This document shows positions 39,816 to 54,800 of a stretch of 64,000 bases of DNA, piece after piece. The notes below the pieces were generated by a model. It worked only from the letters and a program-made list of their open reading frames with translations, made no database searches and had not been told where the DNA came from. A program made the translations under genes and the position numbers. The stretch's first letter is position 1. The number at the start of each line of letters is the position of its first letter. The stretch comes from Phoronis australis (taxonomy: Eukaryota; Phoronida; Phoronidae). The stretch covers positions 574,487 to 638,486 of the forward strand of contig NMRA01000149.1 in NCBI GenBank assembly GCA_002633005.1, in the 5' to 3' direction.

Positions 39816-42800
39816 GTATTTTTTCACTATGCCTGGGTATAAATGCAGGTTGTTCAAGTTCAGTGAACTATAGGTTCAGTTGGATGAGGTTCAGAATAGA
39901 AATAGGTCAACTTTCATCTTTGGCGCATTTAGCCGAGTTGAAAGACTTGTGGAGGTGAGCGCATAGCCAAACAGCATTTGATAAAATTTTGAATCAAATG
40001 ATAACCCGGAGAAATATCAGTTGTCATCTGCCAATTTTCTAATACAGTACCCTATATTGTAAGTGGGCCTCCTTGTGACAATTAATTTTCTGCATCCACT
40101 ATCTCTTTCTCAATTCTGTCAAAGCATGACTTAAATTATTCTTTGTGGCCCAACAAGTATTAATGTATATTTTGGGGCAGTTCTATTTGTGACGGACGTA
40201 CAATTATAGAGAACATGTTTATCATTTGCGAAAAAAATGTTTATCCTAGGAAAATGATTAATATATCAATTGATAGATATGATCAATAGCATTCAAAGCG
40301 TGTATCGACTTTTCTTCTGGTGCCTTTTATCTGACTGAGAAAATTTCCTGTAAAGGGGTGTGACGAACGTAGGCAGCGAATTCGAATTTTAGGAAAAAAA
40401 ATCAAAATTAATTTTTGTGAGTTGCACTTAGTTACACTTTTTTGTTTTATATGATATCTTCTAAGAAATTTTTGTCAGACAGCTCGTTGTAAGTCGAGTG
40501 TGTCTGACATACGTGACGGACGCACGCTCTGAAATTTTTAGTATTAAATTGAATTCAGAATAATTCAAACTTTTGCAGTATTTAAGTTACTTTGGTTGTT
40601 TACTACTGATTCAGTGTTATTAATCAAAATACACTGATTGACATTTTGCACAAAATCATTACAGGTAGACAAATGTTGGGAATATACACTAGTTTTTTAA
40701 CTTTTCAATGCATTTCATTAAACATATAAAATGAAAGTGCTCAGAGGAGTGACACAACAGTCTTCTTCAATAGAAGGTAAACCAACAACAGTGTAGCAAA
40801 ATCAGTCAACAAAGGAACAGGGTTATCACAGAATCTCAGATAATTCAAAAAGTAGACTTTCTGGCAAAAAATGAAAAACATATTTTCTGAAAGCCTGTTC
40901 AAAACTATCAAACACTATAGTTGTTAAACTAACGTGCCTTTTCAAAAGTTTTCAAATTTTGCATTTTTTTTCAAATTGAAACTCGAATAACTCAAAAACG
41001 GTAAGTCTGGGAAAAAATAATTCAAGTCATTTGAAAGAATATTCATCAGAGAATCAACATGCAAAAATTCATGTCATTTCCTCTTCCCGTTTTACATGGC
41101 ACTGCTGCACGATTGAAAATGGGCAAAAATTCGCCAGATACGCCATCTTGAAAGCAACTTCCGGTTATGCAGCTCTTGATAATAGGTAGTCACAGGAAAC
41201 TAACATGAGGAAAATTGGTCCTACAATGCGCCCTCTACAGGTGCGCGTGTGTAATTGCCGATATTTTCGCCATCTTTGATCGGAAGTTCATGCTTTCGGG
41301 TGTATTATTAGCACTTGTCTACTTCTGTGCCAATTTTCAGCCATGTACGTCAAAAAATGCGGCCTCTATGAGTATGGTATTTGAAGCTGAAATTGGAAAC
41401 AAAATAGCCACAACATCCGCTATTTTGGATCCGATCATGACGATAAACAATAGGCTTCCAGTACTCTTGGAGTTACACGTTGTGTGTAAATTTCATGGTG
41501 ATCAGACGAGAGGCATTGAATGATATCATATCATGGTGTACAAGATGGCATTTTTTCTAGTTTTGGAGAATATTCCGGCAGAGATTTATTCATCTTACAG
41601 TTTCATATTCTTCTTCCCGTAGTCTCCATCAATTTCCTCTTTCGTTTCTAAACGATAATTTAATATCCTCGACGCTCAGCAGAAAAAAATTAGTCTAATT
41701 CTTAAAACGATTGCGACATCAAGGTTCTTGTTTTGACAAAAATATGAGGTGAGACAATGTAATCATTTGCTATGAAACCAGTTCATACAAGCCACCCAAG
41801 ACACTGAAAAACTATTGTCAGTGAAGGTGTGAATGCTAATAAAGTAGGTGACAGGTTGCTTCTTAAAACCCCCAGTATTGGCGTTTTCTACACCAAACTT
41901 AGCAGGTCAGAGCAGAAATAACATGTTGACTCCAGCGCAACAGCAATTTCACATGTATTCTTTTAGGTCTCTTATTATTTATACTCCAGAGCATCTTAGG
42001 AATTCTTAATATTTGAATATTTTTCCGTCTTGAATTTTCCAGAAGCTAATCACTTCTTTACAAACACGGGGCAAGAGCAGAAAAACATTTGAGTTCATTA
42101 AATTCACATTTTGTTTTATTTATAATGTGGTCCAGTACTTTTGAAAGTGAAGAAGTCCGATGCTTCTAGTTCAAATCTGTAGCAAATTCTTAACGTGATT
42201 TTAAAGTTGAAATATTTAATCCTTTTAAGGTTCTTAGGTGTGATATAAATTTTATCTTCTGTGACCTGCAAAAATGGGTCCGCTTAGGCAAAAATGAAAG
42301 TTATAGGACAGTCAAATATAAGTTTTGAAACTAAAGAGACCGGGCTTTCCGATGAAACCAGAAATGTTAGTGTAGTCACAATTTTAATTTTTTGTCTCTT
42401 GGTTGACCTTTTTGCAGAATTGCCCTTTGATTTCTCAGTCTTTTAATGTTCAACAGATTAGAAACTTTTTTAATTTTAGTTCTGTTTAACAAAACGCGTT
42501 CACAAAAACCTGATGTGCAGACGTATTAAAATGATGAACGTATCAATGAATTAGTAATAAAACATGCAGATGTTGAATGCTAGATACTGTTTACAGGGCG
42601 CTAAAAGATGTACTGTCACTTCAAATTACTTACGGACAAGATTGCTGGTGTAAATTCATGAAAACAGTGATAGAAATCAAGTATTTAAAGCAAAAAACGT
42701 TGTTGATTTACTTGATAAGAAGCTCAATTTTCTTTGCACTGCCTTGACATGAGTTCATGGTAGCATTGTGTGATAAAATTTTTGTTTTTCAAAACTGAGC

Positions 42801-45800
42801 TGTTTGTTTGCCATTCCTGTGCCCATAGAACACGTGATGACTCATGCACTTTCCTTTACTGCAAGGCATAGCCATATCATATATGGTAGACTCAGGCGCA
42901 GAGTCTGATCCACAGAAATTGGATTTGACCTTTGCATTGTACTGACTGCAGCATAGAGTCTGACTGCAGGGTTTCCAAAAATGTACTCGTATGGACGAGG
43001 GCATTGTGAAGGAACCTCCGACACCTCGTCAAGGAACATTTACTTAATTGGTGTTCAAATATTGAAACCCCAAAAATTGTTAAACTGATGAACTTCTGAA
43101 ACGCAGTCAGTGTTTTGATGCTGTAAAACATGACTTGACATATATCACGTGACCAAATGTTTTGTTATTCACATCTCTTGTGGTCACAAAAGATCTCTAG
43201 ACTATATTCTCATGTTGCAATAGAGCACAGGAATATTCGCAGTGTTAAGCACTGTTTTTGATTATACTGCTGCTAAAAGGTACAAGTATGTCTTCGTGTC
43301 AGCTTAATTCTATGTGTCATGTGCAAAAAGTGTGAAATGTGTTAAGAATAGCAGAATCTAGGGGAATGATTCCCTCCTTCATGTTCGTGGCATAAACCAA
43401 ATTTTAATGCTTTTGCTTTTGTGTATTTCCAACTGTAGGAAGTCATTGCTGACATTGGCATTATGGGAACGGAGAAGCTGGATCAGGAAAAGCAGAGTGG
43501 GTCGGAGATCATGCCTGTTAAACCAGGTAGGTTGTAAACCAACTCAGCTCAACATAATGGCTAAGGTAAACATGGTCTGCTGAAGGCGGTGCTGCTGTAG
43601 GAGGTTGATGAACAGTTTAGCTGATGACCATCTTGTTACTTCGCCACATTTGCAACGTTAGTTTTTCTATCCGCAGCATTTATCTTGAATAAATTAAAAG
43701 ATACTGATTTTTAATGAAATTCTCGCAGACAAATTGAACCCTCAATGATCGTAACAGCATTGACTTAATTCCTGTTGTAATCAAAGTCACTTGTCGTGTA
43801 GTTTTAAGAGCATAATGTTAAGTCCCTGTAGTGGGCCTTGTCCAATGGTTGATATGTTATGAATTGGTGGTTTTCATTGTGTTTTTGGTCTACTCTAGCA
43901 GTAACGAGTCAAGTCAGTTCGAAAAATGGAAAAGGGAAGACTAGTGGAAGTGGTCATAAAAGGCGATTCAAGTGCAGCGTGTGTCTCACGGTGGGCAATG
44001 TTTTATTAGTTTAGCACGATTGTTCCTGAAGAAGGTTACAGTGACATCCCCAGACTGTTGCAATCTTAGCTGCATTCTATACTTGCAAACCTGGGATTTT
44101 TACTGATAAGACAGTTCAATAGCTGGAGAGACGAACTGTGTCATTTTTGTCTTTATCATAATTATACTTATGGCAGCATTTTGCTGTAATATTTCTATCT
44201 GCAAGAAAAGAATCCTACATTGACACTCTCACTGGTTGAGATCAGGCAACTCAACTGGTTTGCGTATCTTATTGGAATCTGCTAGTGTTGATCAAAGGGA
44301 CCATGCTGTTGTAGTTAATTACATCACCTCAGGCTACTGATGTTATTGTTCTCTAGATAATCAGGCCCATTAAAAACACAAGGGGGATGGGGGTGGGGGT
44401 GGTCAATAGTATTTTTTTATATTTTCATTTAGAAAGTTTTTGATAGCATATAACATTTGAATAGTTCGGGAAAAGTACACATGGTTACTGTTTTTGAATT
44501 TTTTTAATTGAACAAGAAATGTGACTTGTACTACCTAAAACTTTTGTATAATGTTGTCATATTATGCTCCTCCTGTTAACTCTGCTGGGTGTGCAACATA
44601 ATAGGGCCAATTACCAAACCAGCCTGCAGTATTTGGAATTTAAGGTAAGCCAAGTGTCATACACAATTCTTGGGATGTGATCTCCTGTTTTTTGCTCTGT
44701 CTACCAACTAAATGCTGATGGGTCACAAACCTGTTTATGGCATGAAAAGGAAGGATACCCCCAAGGCCGAGCAATTCTCTTGCAAAACAGGCATTCCTCC
44801 TTAGAGCTGTTGTGTTTTCATGTGTGACTCTTGAATGTTTATTTTGAAAAACAGCTTCAGAGGTGATTTGCTGTGTAGTTTTCAAGTAGTTATGTGTTGA
44901 GTTTAGCCAAAGCTTATGTTTGCCCATATAATGCTTTTTTGCTCCTCTAAAGGAAGAATTTAGACTGTAAAAGTAGTTGTTTTCTCTTAATGAATTTCCT
45001 TTGTGTTTCAGGTTGACTTTTGCAAGTACAAAACTAAGCATTTTGGACAAACCAAACGTCTGTGCAATGACACTTGTTACAAAATGTTTCGTGCCCACCC
45101 TGGCAAGTACATTCGAAGTCTGCTTAAAGGTCATGCTGCTTGTCCTCCATTTCCTGCTGTGGTCACACCCCCCTCTGGTGGGACAAGAGAGTGCTGGGGG
45201 TGCTTGAAAGAGACTGACCTGAGAATTACTTACCATGGCCTTGACCTTTGCAGCGAAGCGTGTCTGTACCACTATGAGTTGTCGTTGGACACGACTTGCT
45301 CAAATTGCTTGCAGAAGATCGCGCTATTCTGTATCAGCAAGTACAGCAGTAGCTTTGGTCAAGGCTTCAAGCAGTTCTGTTGCGCCACCTGCCTGGAAGA
45401 ATACAAGACACGTGTGAAGCTGTGTAGTTCCTGCAATTGCGACCTGTCAAACTCCATGCATGATGGCTTTATGGCACCTGTCGGCACGATGGGAGTTTTT
45501 CGCGACTTCTGCACAGAGACATGCATGAAGAAATATTTGGACAGTTACAGGTAACATTTATTGGATATTACTACTTGATCATTGATACGTCTGTTCTCTG
45601 ATTGGCCATGCTGTACAACAATAACTTCCCATTAACCATGAAACTTCTGTCCTGTGATTGTCAAAACATGGTACTGTAACTTTCGATTTGCTGCGTTGTT
45701 ATACGATTTCTGACACTTCTGTCCTGTAAGTGGTTGAAATGCAGTACGATAACTTACGATATAGCATAATATTGACCAATCTGGCCGTGGAATATCACTA

Positions 45801-48800
45801 TGTTTATGCCGCCTGAACTTCAGATATCGCTATTAGCAATATGACCAATTAAATGCTGTAGAAATCATAAACCCTGACCACGAAGAAAGCAGACAATGCC
45901 AGTACATCAAAGCAGGTAAGAACAAGCTGATCTAATTACAGGCTAATAGTCAGAGGAAAGAAGCATCAGTGGATGTGTAATGAAACACATTAGATAGATC
46001 TGTTGGGCATATTGGGTCATATTGGGTCATATGGACCTAGTGAGAGCAATGTTGCTCTTGGCTGGCTCTCCCTTGGTCCATATAACCTGGTATCACCCTC
46101 AGGATCGATACATTTTCATTGGTCTAGTAGTTCCGCATGTGACTCATATCTAACTACGAAGCCAGAAATAAGAGATCTGGTGTAGCACATGCTTTTGTAT
46201 TACGTAGACAATAGAAGTTCGGTTAACTTGTTACGAATGACGTCTACCAATTTCAAGATAATTTTGTTAAGGTTTGCGGCAGTTAGTATTTTGCACTTTA
46301 CATGAAAGTTCCAGTTGTGTTCCGTTATTTGACAAGGCACATCTCAATTTTGCACTTTACATGAAAGTTCCAGTTGTGTTCCGTTATTTGACAAGGCACA
46401 TCTCAATTTTGCACTTTACATGAAAGTTCCAGTTGTGTTCCGTTATTTGACAAGGCACATCTCAATTTTTGTCTGGTGGCACCGGATACTATAATTGTAT
46501 TTTCATTGCTTTTTTCTTTTGAAAGGTTCGAAAACCTGTCACAATAAAACATTTGCGTTTGACATTAGTCTATAAAAGTGCGTCACACCAGATTTATTTG
46601 CTTGTTTTGATTGTTGAAGCACCCTCTGGTGGCTGCAGTGGTTACAGTTGCCATACTTGCTGTTTCCTCATTTTTCAATTACTTCCAACATTGTTGTGAG
46701 TAACTAGAAATGTTCACTTTTTTGTATTTTAAAATATTATTTACTGCATGAACTTGGTTGAGCGCTAATTTGGTGCCTAATATTTTTTACGGAAAAAGTC
46801 AGAAAATAAATTTTAGCTGTCTGCTGTATTTTGTCCTAATAAATCTAATTCAGTCCTCCAGCCTCTTGACGAGAGCTTGTTGGAATATGAGAAATTGTTC
46901 CAACATGGGTATCAATGCTTGAAGCTTTAGATTAAATGAGTTTGGTTCTTGCGAACATTTTGTCCCATCAGCACCCTTGGTTATTGTTGTGTATCTGTTT
47001 TCAAATGGTATACAGCCCTATGCGAGTTCAAGCATCCGTCAGCAACTGCTCTGGTTGTGGTCGGGCCACGTCTACAAGCCGCTGTGTCTTCTTCAACAAC
47101 TGTTTGCACAAGATCTGCAGTACAGCATGTATGGGAAAGTGTACAATGGAATATGGCCTGTCGAACCTGAAAGAATGCGACAACTGCTGTGTGTTGTATG
47201 AGGCTGTCAACTGCCATGTGTTAAACTTCGAGGGAAAAAGACATCTTTTCTGTACGATCACCTGTTTGAATGTGTACAAGGACCTTCATACAGAGGTAGT
47301 TCAGTTATTGTATGTTTATATTATCTGGCCTTGGACCTGATGAAATTGGTGTGTGTAATGAATTTAGACAATTTTAAGGCTACCCAGAACTCTGCCAGTG
47401 ACTATGTGTTTTTGCATAAAATTTTTGAGGTTTGTGGTTAACTCTTGAATATCGTGCATTATCTCTAAGGTTGTGGGTTTGAAAGCCTGTGATGGCTACG
47501 TAATGTTTGTGAATCAAGTGCTAATAATATTTTTTATGTGTTTCAATTCAATGTACTTTGGATTGTTTGTCACCGTAGCGTTCCATCAAATTCAAATATC
47601 ACTTCACTCTGTATTATCCATCCCCGTGCTGGCCATCTTCTTCATACATCATCATCACCAGTTTCATCATTTTTTGAGCTATGGTTCAGTTTTGCTCCCT
47701 AGAATGTTTTCATTAACATATTTATCTGGTACAGTAAAAATTATTTACTTTCAGACAAAATAGTTCTTGAAATCATACCTTTTCTTCTATTTTTCAAAGG
47801 ATTACTGCATTTCTTTTAAGTGCTCAATGTTTTTCCAAACATTGTTTACAACAATGCCACTCAATAACTGCTCAACAGAAAAGTTTTTATATTTATTTTT
47901 TTCAGAGTTTTGACAACTTAAAAATTAAACTATTCCATGTTGTGTCCCAAACTGATTTTTACCAAAGATATTTTATGTTATTGTAGCGGGTTGGGAGTGT
48001 TCTTCCATCAGCATTCCATTTCTTTGTTTACATCCATTGTTTTGGCTAGAGATTTTCACCTCTTCATTTATTAGGGAGTTTTGGCAAAGTTGTGTGTACA
48101 TATATGGACCTGGAATCTCCCTGTTTCTGTTCCTAACTATGTCTTCAAAAGATGATCCTATCAATGTAAAGAACAAGGAAAGCCTTTTTACCTTTGACCT
48201 ATAGTTAAGTCTGAAGAGATCTCTGTTCTGACCAGAGCTTGAACCTGGGATTTTCCACTAACCATGCAGATGCTCTAGTTAACTGAGCTATCAAGACCAT
48301 CGATTAATAATTCTTGCGTAGATCATATCAATGGTCTGATTTACAATTATTGACCTTAAGGCATTACCCCGGAGCTGTTCAGATGTTGCACACAATGTCT
48401 ATTTCCGCCTTCTCTAAGATGATGAACTGCATTTGGTGCAACATGAGGAAGGACAACTTTGACATGGTGCAGCAGACAATCTCCAAGGTTTCTCATCAGT
48501 TCTGCTCCTTCAAGTGCTTGTCAATGCACCAAGCCAAGATGAAGAGTCGTTTCCAGATGAAACCCTACCAAATAATGCCTGGTGGCCTACAGGGAATGTC
48601 CCAGCAAGCAGTACTCCAATCAGGTATGAATAGCAACAAAAATGAATAGTTTGTTACGATTTCTTGCCATGTTCACAACAGCTATTATGTACATGACATT
48701 TTAGCACCTCTGTATATGCCTAAGTTAGAATGCAAACAGTCACAATCACACAAACTGTTTGTGCAGATCTCCAAACCACAGACTGTCATAATCTATTGTT

Positions 48801-51800
48801 GCCACAACTTGTGTTTTTGTGGCTTGCACAAACTGTCCGTAACCATGATGTTGCGGCAGTTTTTACAGACATTTGAAGCACAAATTGTCACATTATAACC
48901 AAAGTTCAATTAGCTGCAGTGACAGTCTGTTCAAGTCTTCAGTCTTCAGAGTCTTGAGGAATCGTTGGTTTTACCTGCATCCATAAAATGGGCAATGGCC
49001 GAGGAGAGTAGAGAATCCCAAGGCAACTTGAGGAACAAGTTCCCTTTTCCCTTCGTGTCGGGAGACTTAAGAGAATGCTACAGTTATCGATGAAACGGTG
49101 AAGAGGAAAACTGTGAAGGTGTGTCGGGGGTTGACAGAATGAAGAGGTTGGTGGAAACTGCGATATTGGCAGAGATGAATATTCGGTATAAAGACATGGA
49201 AGTGACATGAGGCATAAAAGCAAGTGGACATTGACACTGTAGACTAGATATATAGGATGTTAACTATTGTCATGATGTTAATTGTCTGATATGGCATATA
49301 TTCATGCATCTTAAAATCATCGTGTTTGGTTGTTTTCCTGTGAATTTTTGTAAAAGGAACTTAACTGCCTCCACAAATTCAGACACATGATGACTTCACA
49401 TTTCTAAGTGGTTGGTGAAACTACTACAGATTGTTGAAAAGGGAAGTTATGAAAATTTATGCTTTGAAAGTGTCTACAGACCAAAGCCCACATTACTTGA
49501 GCATTTTGTTAGGTTTCAACTCCAGACGAAAGCAGTTTTAAATCGAGGCTAAATCCAGATATCGATCCAGTCCATGGTTAAACATCCTCCCATTCTTTTG
49601 TCCAGTATGACTAGGTCCAAATAGTTACTAAAACAGTCACCAGGGGTCTGTTTCATGAAAGTAACTTAAGATTTTTAATATACAGAAATTTGGTCTGATG
49701 CTCTCACTTCACAGTTGTTGAAAAAAAGGTTTAGTCAAGTAATTACTCTACAATTTAGAAAAGACAGGCAGTTATTGTGTATATTCCCATGACTGTACTT
49801 TTGCAGTTTTGTGGTGTGCAAGACCATTAATGCCTGACCTTAGATAATTCAGCATTATTTATATGCAGTATTATTAATGACAGTGGCTCATGTACAAATC
49901 TATTGTTGAAATATAAGGTATCGTTGACACAGACCGTTTCTAATTATCTGAAGGGTAAGGTGCTTGTGCCTTCTGAGACGGTATTTTTGGGGCGAGAGGA
50001 ACCCCCTATTTTTCAGCCCCAAAACTGAGGCTTTGATATCCTTGTGAATTACTGTCGCAATTTTGAGGATTATGACAGTCTGCAAACCACAAATTGTCAG
50101 AGTGAAAAGTTAGGACTGTTTGTGCTTCCTAGGTGACAGTTTTAAACAGTTACAACAGTTTCTGGTTTAACACATCTGTTGTTAGTTTTTTTAAACCAGT
50201 TTGTAGAACTCGTTACTGCAACATCTTAATGCAAAACATTGAATTCCTCTCAATTCTAGGATAACCAGGATCCTCCAAGCTTTGCAAATGGTTCCATTTT
50301 CTGGGTTATTTTAATGTTTTCATTGTCCCTGCTTATGTATTTTAATCTTTGTTATCCAACTGTCTTCCGTAGCGGTCCCTGTCCAGCCCAGTCAGTCATC
50401 GCTTCCACAGATTGCAGAGATCATATCCTTAGCACCTGGAAGCACTACTGGCCAGATGGTGGCTAATACAATAGAATCAACAATGAGAACTTCTACAGTG
50501 AGCTTGTTGATCAGTAATTTATTCTGGTGGCAGATATTTAATAAATGTCATGACCAATGCAACCATGATTTAGCCATGATTTTACCATGGTCAGAAACAT
50601 GGAAAAACATGGTGACCATGGTTTAACCCAGACACATACTGACCTAGTCGTCTGTGAATACAGATATATGGAATCTTAGTGGAACACAGTTCAGCCTAAG
50701 GTTTTTTGCAAATCAAAGCTTTAGCCTTTGGCAGTTCCAATACCCAATGAAGCAAATGATAAAAAATGTATTTTTTCACCACGAAATGGAATTGACTTGC
50801 ATACTAGAATTCTGTATATCTGACAATACACATGTCCATGACTTTGTCCACCATGTTGAATATTTAATTTGGGTAAAGTAAACAAATCAATTCCCATGTA
50901 AGTGGATAAGATAGTATGGTCTGTTCAAACCAATGTTTTTCAAATGACTTTGAATTGTAAAAGGTTGCAATTGTGCCATTCACACTATACTTAGGATTGT
51001 TACAAACTCATTTTTGCTCAATTTTGCTCAATTTTGGAGAGCATTGTAAGATGCTGATGTCAGTAAAAATACTGTCTGTTAATTAGCTGTCGATACAAAA
51101 ATAATGCAAGGTTTTTGATTATTTCAGTTAAAGACTTACCGTAATATTATTACAACTGCCATCTATTGCCATCACCTATCACCCCTGGTGTAGGTTGACT
51201 GAGTGAAGCCAAGATGTAAGGGATGAAAGCTAATATAGCAAATAATGTGAAGGTTTCTGATACAAACAATCCTGCTGCAATCACATACAGACGGCGAGCA
51301 TGTTTTATCAAGCACTGTTTTCGCCATTTGCTTGTTATTTTATGAGAAATCGGCATTTTGTTTTCTAATCTCAACCTGTTGAACACAATGTAAAAATTAC
51401 TGCATACATAGCACGCATGCCCATTTCAAAGCCATAGACCACTGTGTTACTCCTGGTCAGGAGGCTCCATTTTCATTCTGGGGATACTGCAAATTTACCT
51501 TTGAGAAACGACTGGGACAGCTGAATGGAAAAAATGAGGACAAGGGGCATAGATAAAGACATTTCACAGAGGATTGCCTGCTGTGGAATTTTAAGTGATG
51601 TTATTTAATGGCACATTTCTATAAGGAACCGCGGATATTTGTGAAGATCACATTGAATAGAACAGACTCGAGGGTATAAAACAGTTATGTTTTGTAACAA
51701 CTATGAAGGTAGAATCATCCTGAAAAGTTGTAATATTCATTGAATTTGGTTGAGATTTGCAGACATTTCATCGACTGGTAAACCAGGAATATTCATTCTG

Positions 51801-54800
51801 AAGCATTGATCATGATTACAGCGCTTAATTGTGAATGTAAATGCTACACTATGAAAATTTTTGTTGAATGTCATACAGTTTTGTCAGAATTGTTGAAAGC
51901 TGTCAGTGCTGACCATCTTCGAATAATTTTTTTTGTTTGCTCTGAAGGCATCGATGCCCCAAACCATCGTCCTGAAGGAAGTCATCATTCAGCACCCGCC
52001 CCCCAAGCACGTGAAAAACAAGTCCCTCCAATGTAAACCTTACAGTGAGACTAAGGCTACAAGCTTTCATTGTTGCAGTGAAGACAAGGAAATACAGACA
52101 GGTGGGTGTCACAAAACTCACTTAAAACGAAAATGCAAAAACTCAATTGTGATATGTGGATGACAGTAGCTGCGTCTGGCTACAGGGATGAATTGAAGAG
52201 TATAACTAAAGAGGCTGTTTGTATAACACACTTTATTCAGTGCAGCATTGGCAAGCGACAGAGTTACAGGCGAGGAAAAGGGTCTGAACTAGCGTTGAAA
52301 GAGATACCAAAGAAGCGTTGAAAAATAGATACGGAAGAAGCGTCGAAAAAGTGAAACCGAAGAAGCAGTTATCTGCAAGAAATAAAAAGCACAGTCTGAG
52401 TATTCAGCAAGCTAACATAATTAATTAACAAACAGTAATCAGAGCGTTAGAAAGACCCGTGACAATGACTCTATATTACAGGCCTAACAAATACTACCTC
52501 ACTAACAATACACAATTAACTGGAACCCGTGCTATCTATTCTACAACTGGGAACCATTATCGTACACAAACAACTGCCTAACTGCAACCTGTAACTATTT
52601 GTCCTATGAACTGGGTACCACGCAACATATACGCCAAACAAGCAGCTGAATGAAACTATACGTTAAACAACAACTATACACGCTCTAAACTCAGCTAGTA
52701 GATACACACGAGTACAACATGCTATGCCATAATACTCAGTACTTACAACAGTTTGGCCGACAGTCTGTGCTCAGTCTTAAAATTCCAGCATCCGAGGAAA
52801 ACACATGATTCGCGTTACATATCTTGTCAACGAATGCCGTTAAATTCATGAGACACTAGTCACCAAAAACCTGCCCACATAATATAAGCTACTATTCATC
52901 TTCGCAAATGCTATTGTAATCACTGGAATGAACCACCTTACTAAAAAAAAAACCAGTCACAGCGGCGAAAGATGTACTGCCACCTACAAAGAAAATAAAC
53001 AGGGTGATAAGTAAATGAAACGCAAGAACCAAATTGAGAATTATGATGCACAGCATCAACAATGACCATTCACTTGATGTTACAAGGAAATGTTTTTGAA
53101 CTGTTTTACTTTTGCATGAGGTGCTATCAAATTAGGGCTTCTGTGGTTGTCTTGAAAAAACTCAAAAGTTATAAAACGAAAACGAAATGATAATTTGAAA
53201 AAACGAAGCGGTGTTTTTGAGATTTCATGTTGAACTTTTTCATCAAATGAAATTTGGTCATGTTTGTGATACCGTCGTTTTGCTATTAATATACTTTTTG
53301 GTCACATGACCTAATTAATTACAGTCTGGTTAAAAGTCTAAAAGGCAATTCCGTGAAACGGTCAACATAGAGACAAAACGTAAAAATTGTGACTAGAATA
53401 TTTCTGGTCTCATCTGAAAGCCCAGTATCTCAAGTTTCAGGATTCGTATTGGAATTTTCCAATAACTTTCAATTTTTTACTAAATGGACCCATTCTTGGA
53501 GGTCACTTGACCCTAAAAACTTACCCCAATTTTTTATGTGTGATGCTTATTATTGTCATAAATAAGCTAATTATGAATATTTCGCTATATTATCAAATTT
53601 GTACAATCACATAAAGCCTAAACTTTATAAAAAATATCATTTTACCCATAGCACATCATCGACCTCTTGGGGTCAAAGACCAATTCCTGGATATCTTGAT
53701 GCCTTACGTCCGTCACAAAAAAGTGCTAAAAAGTTTACTAGTTACTTCTGACAAAAGGTTTCAATCAAAATTAAAATGATTTCAGATTCTCTTTTAACTT
53801 GTTTCTCAATACTATTGACCAAAATTTTAGATCACAGGAATAATATGTTAAGTCAGTAATGGCGTGACAGACATACATCATATTTGTACGTCCGTCACAC
53901 CCATAAAATTACGAATTTTAGCCAATAAAATAACCTTAGATCTTATTTGTACTTTCCAAACTTGCAGAAGCTGAATTAAAGCAATTTTGAAAATATTACA
54001 AGAAAACCAAGTAAAGGATTTAAACTAGATGCATTGATCTTCAATTTCAAAAGTTTGCTGAACAGTTGTACATTACAGTCTGTGTCATGTAGATATTCTT
54101 AGTAGAATTTAACTTGTTAAAGTTAGACATAAATTGTAAATAAAACAAAATTTTAATTTAATGAACTTAATTGTGTTTGTTGCTTCCCTGTGTTTGTAAA
54201 ATGTCCTTAATTTTTAGAAAATTGTAGCCGCAAAAAGCATTCATATAAAAAACTTCCTGAGGTGCTCTGGAGTTTAAATAACAGGAAACCTAAAGGAATA
54301 CATGTCAAGTTGCTGTTCTGCTGGAATCAATCTGTTATTTCCACTCTGACCAGCTATACTATCTTTGTGTTGAAAAAGCTGATGGTGGACATTTTTAAAT
54401 GGTAGCAACCTATGACCTACTTTACGAAGCATTTTTGCCATACTTTCACCGACAGTGGTCACTCTTGTGGTTTTTCAGTGTCTTGGATGGCTTGTATGAA
54501 ATGATTTCATAGCAAATGGTTACATCCTCTCATTTTACATATTTTTGGCAAAACAAGATTCATGGTCTCACTATCTTTTTAAGAAAGATTATTTTTTTCT
54601 GCTGAGCTTTGAGAAGATTAAACCAGCGTTTATAAACGAAAAAGGGAATTATTGGAGACCAGGGCAAGAACAGGTGTGACTGGGAAAAGAACAGATATCT
54701 GCTGGAATGTTCTCTAAAACTCAAAAAAATGTCATCGTGGATCAAGAAATTTGATCATAATTATATCCGCATGAACCATGATGGGATTTTATGTAACGCC

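Noticed and set aside
41215-41523. A 102-codon plus-strand frame
   Set aside because: It lies inside the transposon copy in gene B intron 1, starts and ends without splice or family support, and matches no transposase I recognise.
44640-45272. A 210-codon minus-strand open frame
   Set aside because: It overlaps gene B exon 4 on the other strand, has no recognised domain and no coding bias outside the overlap.
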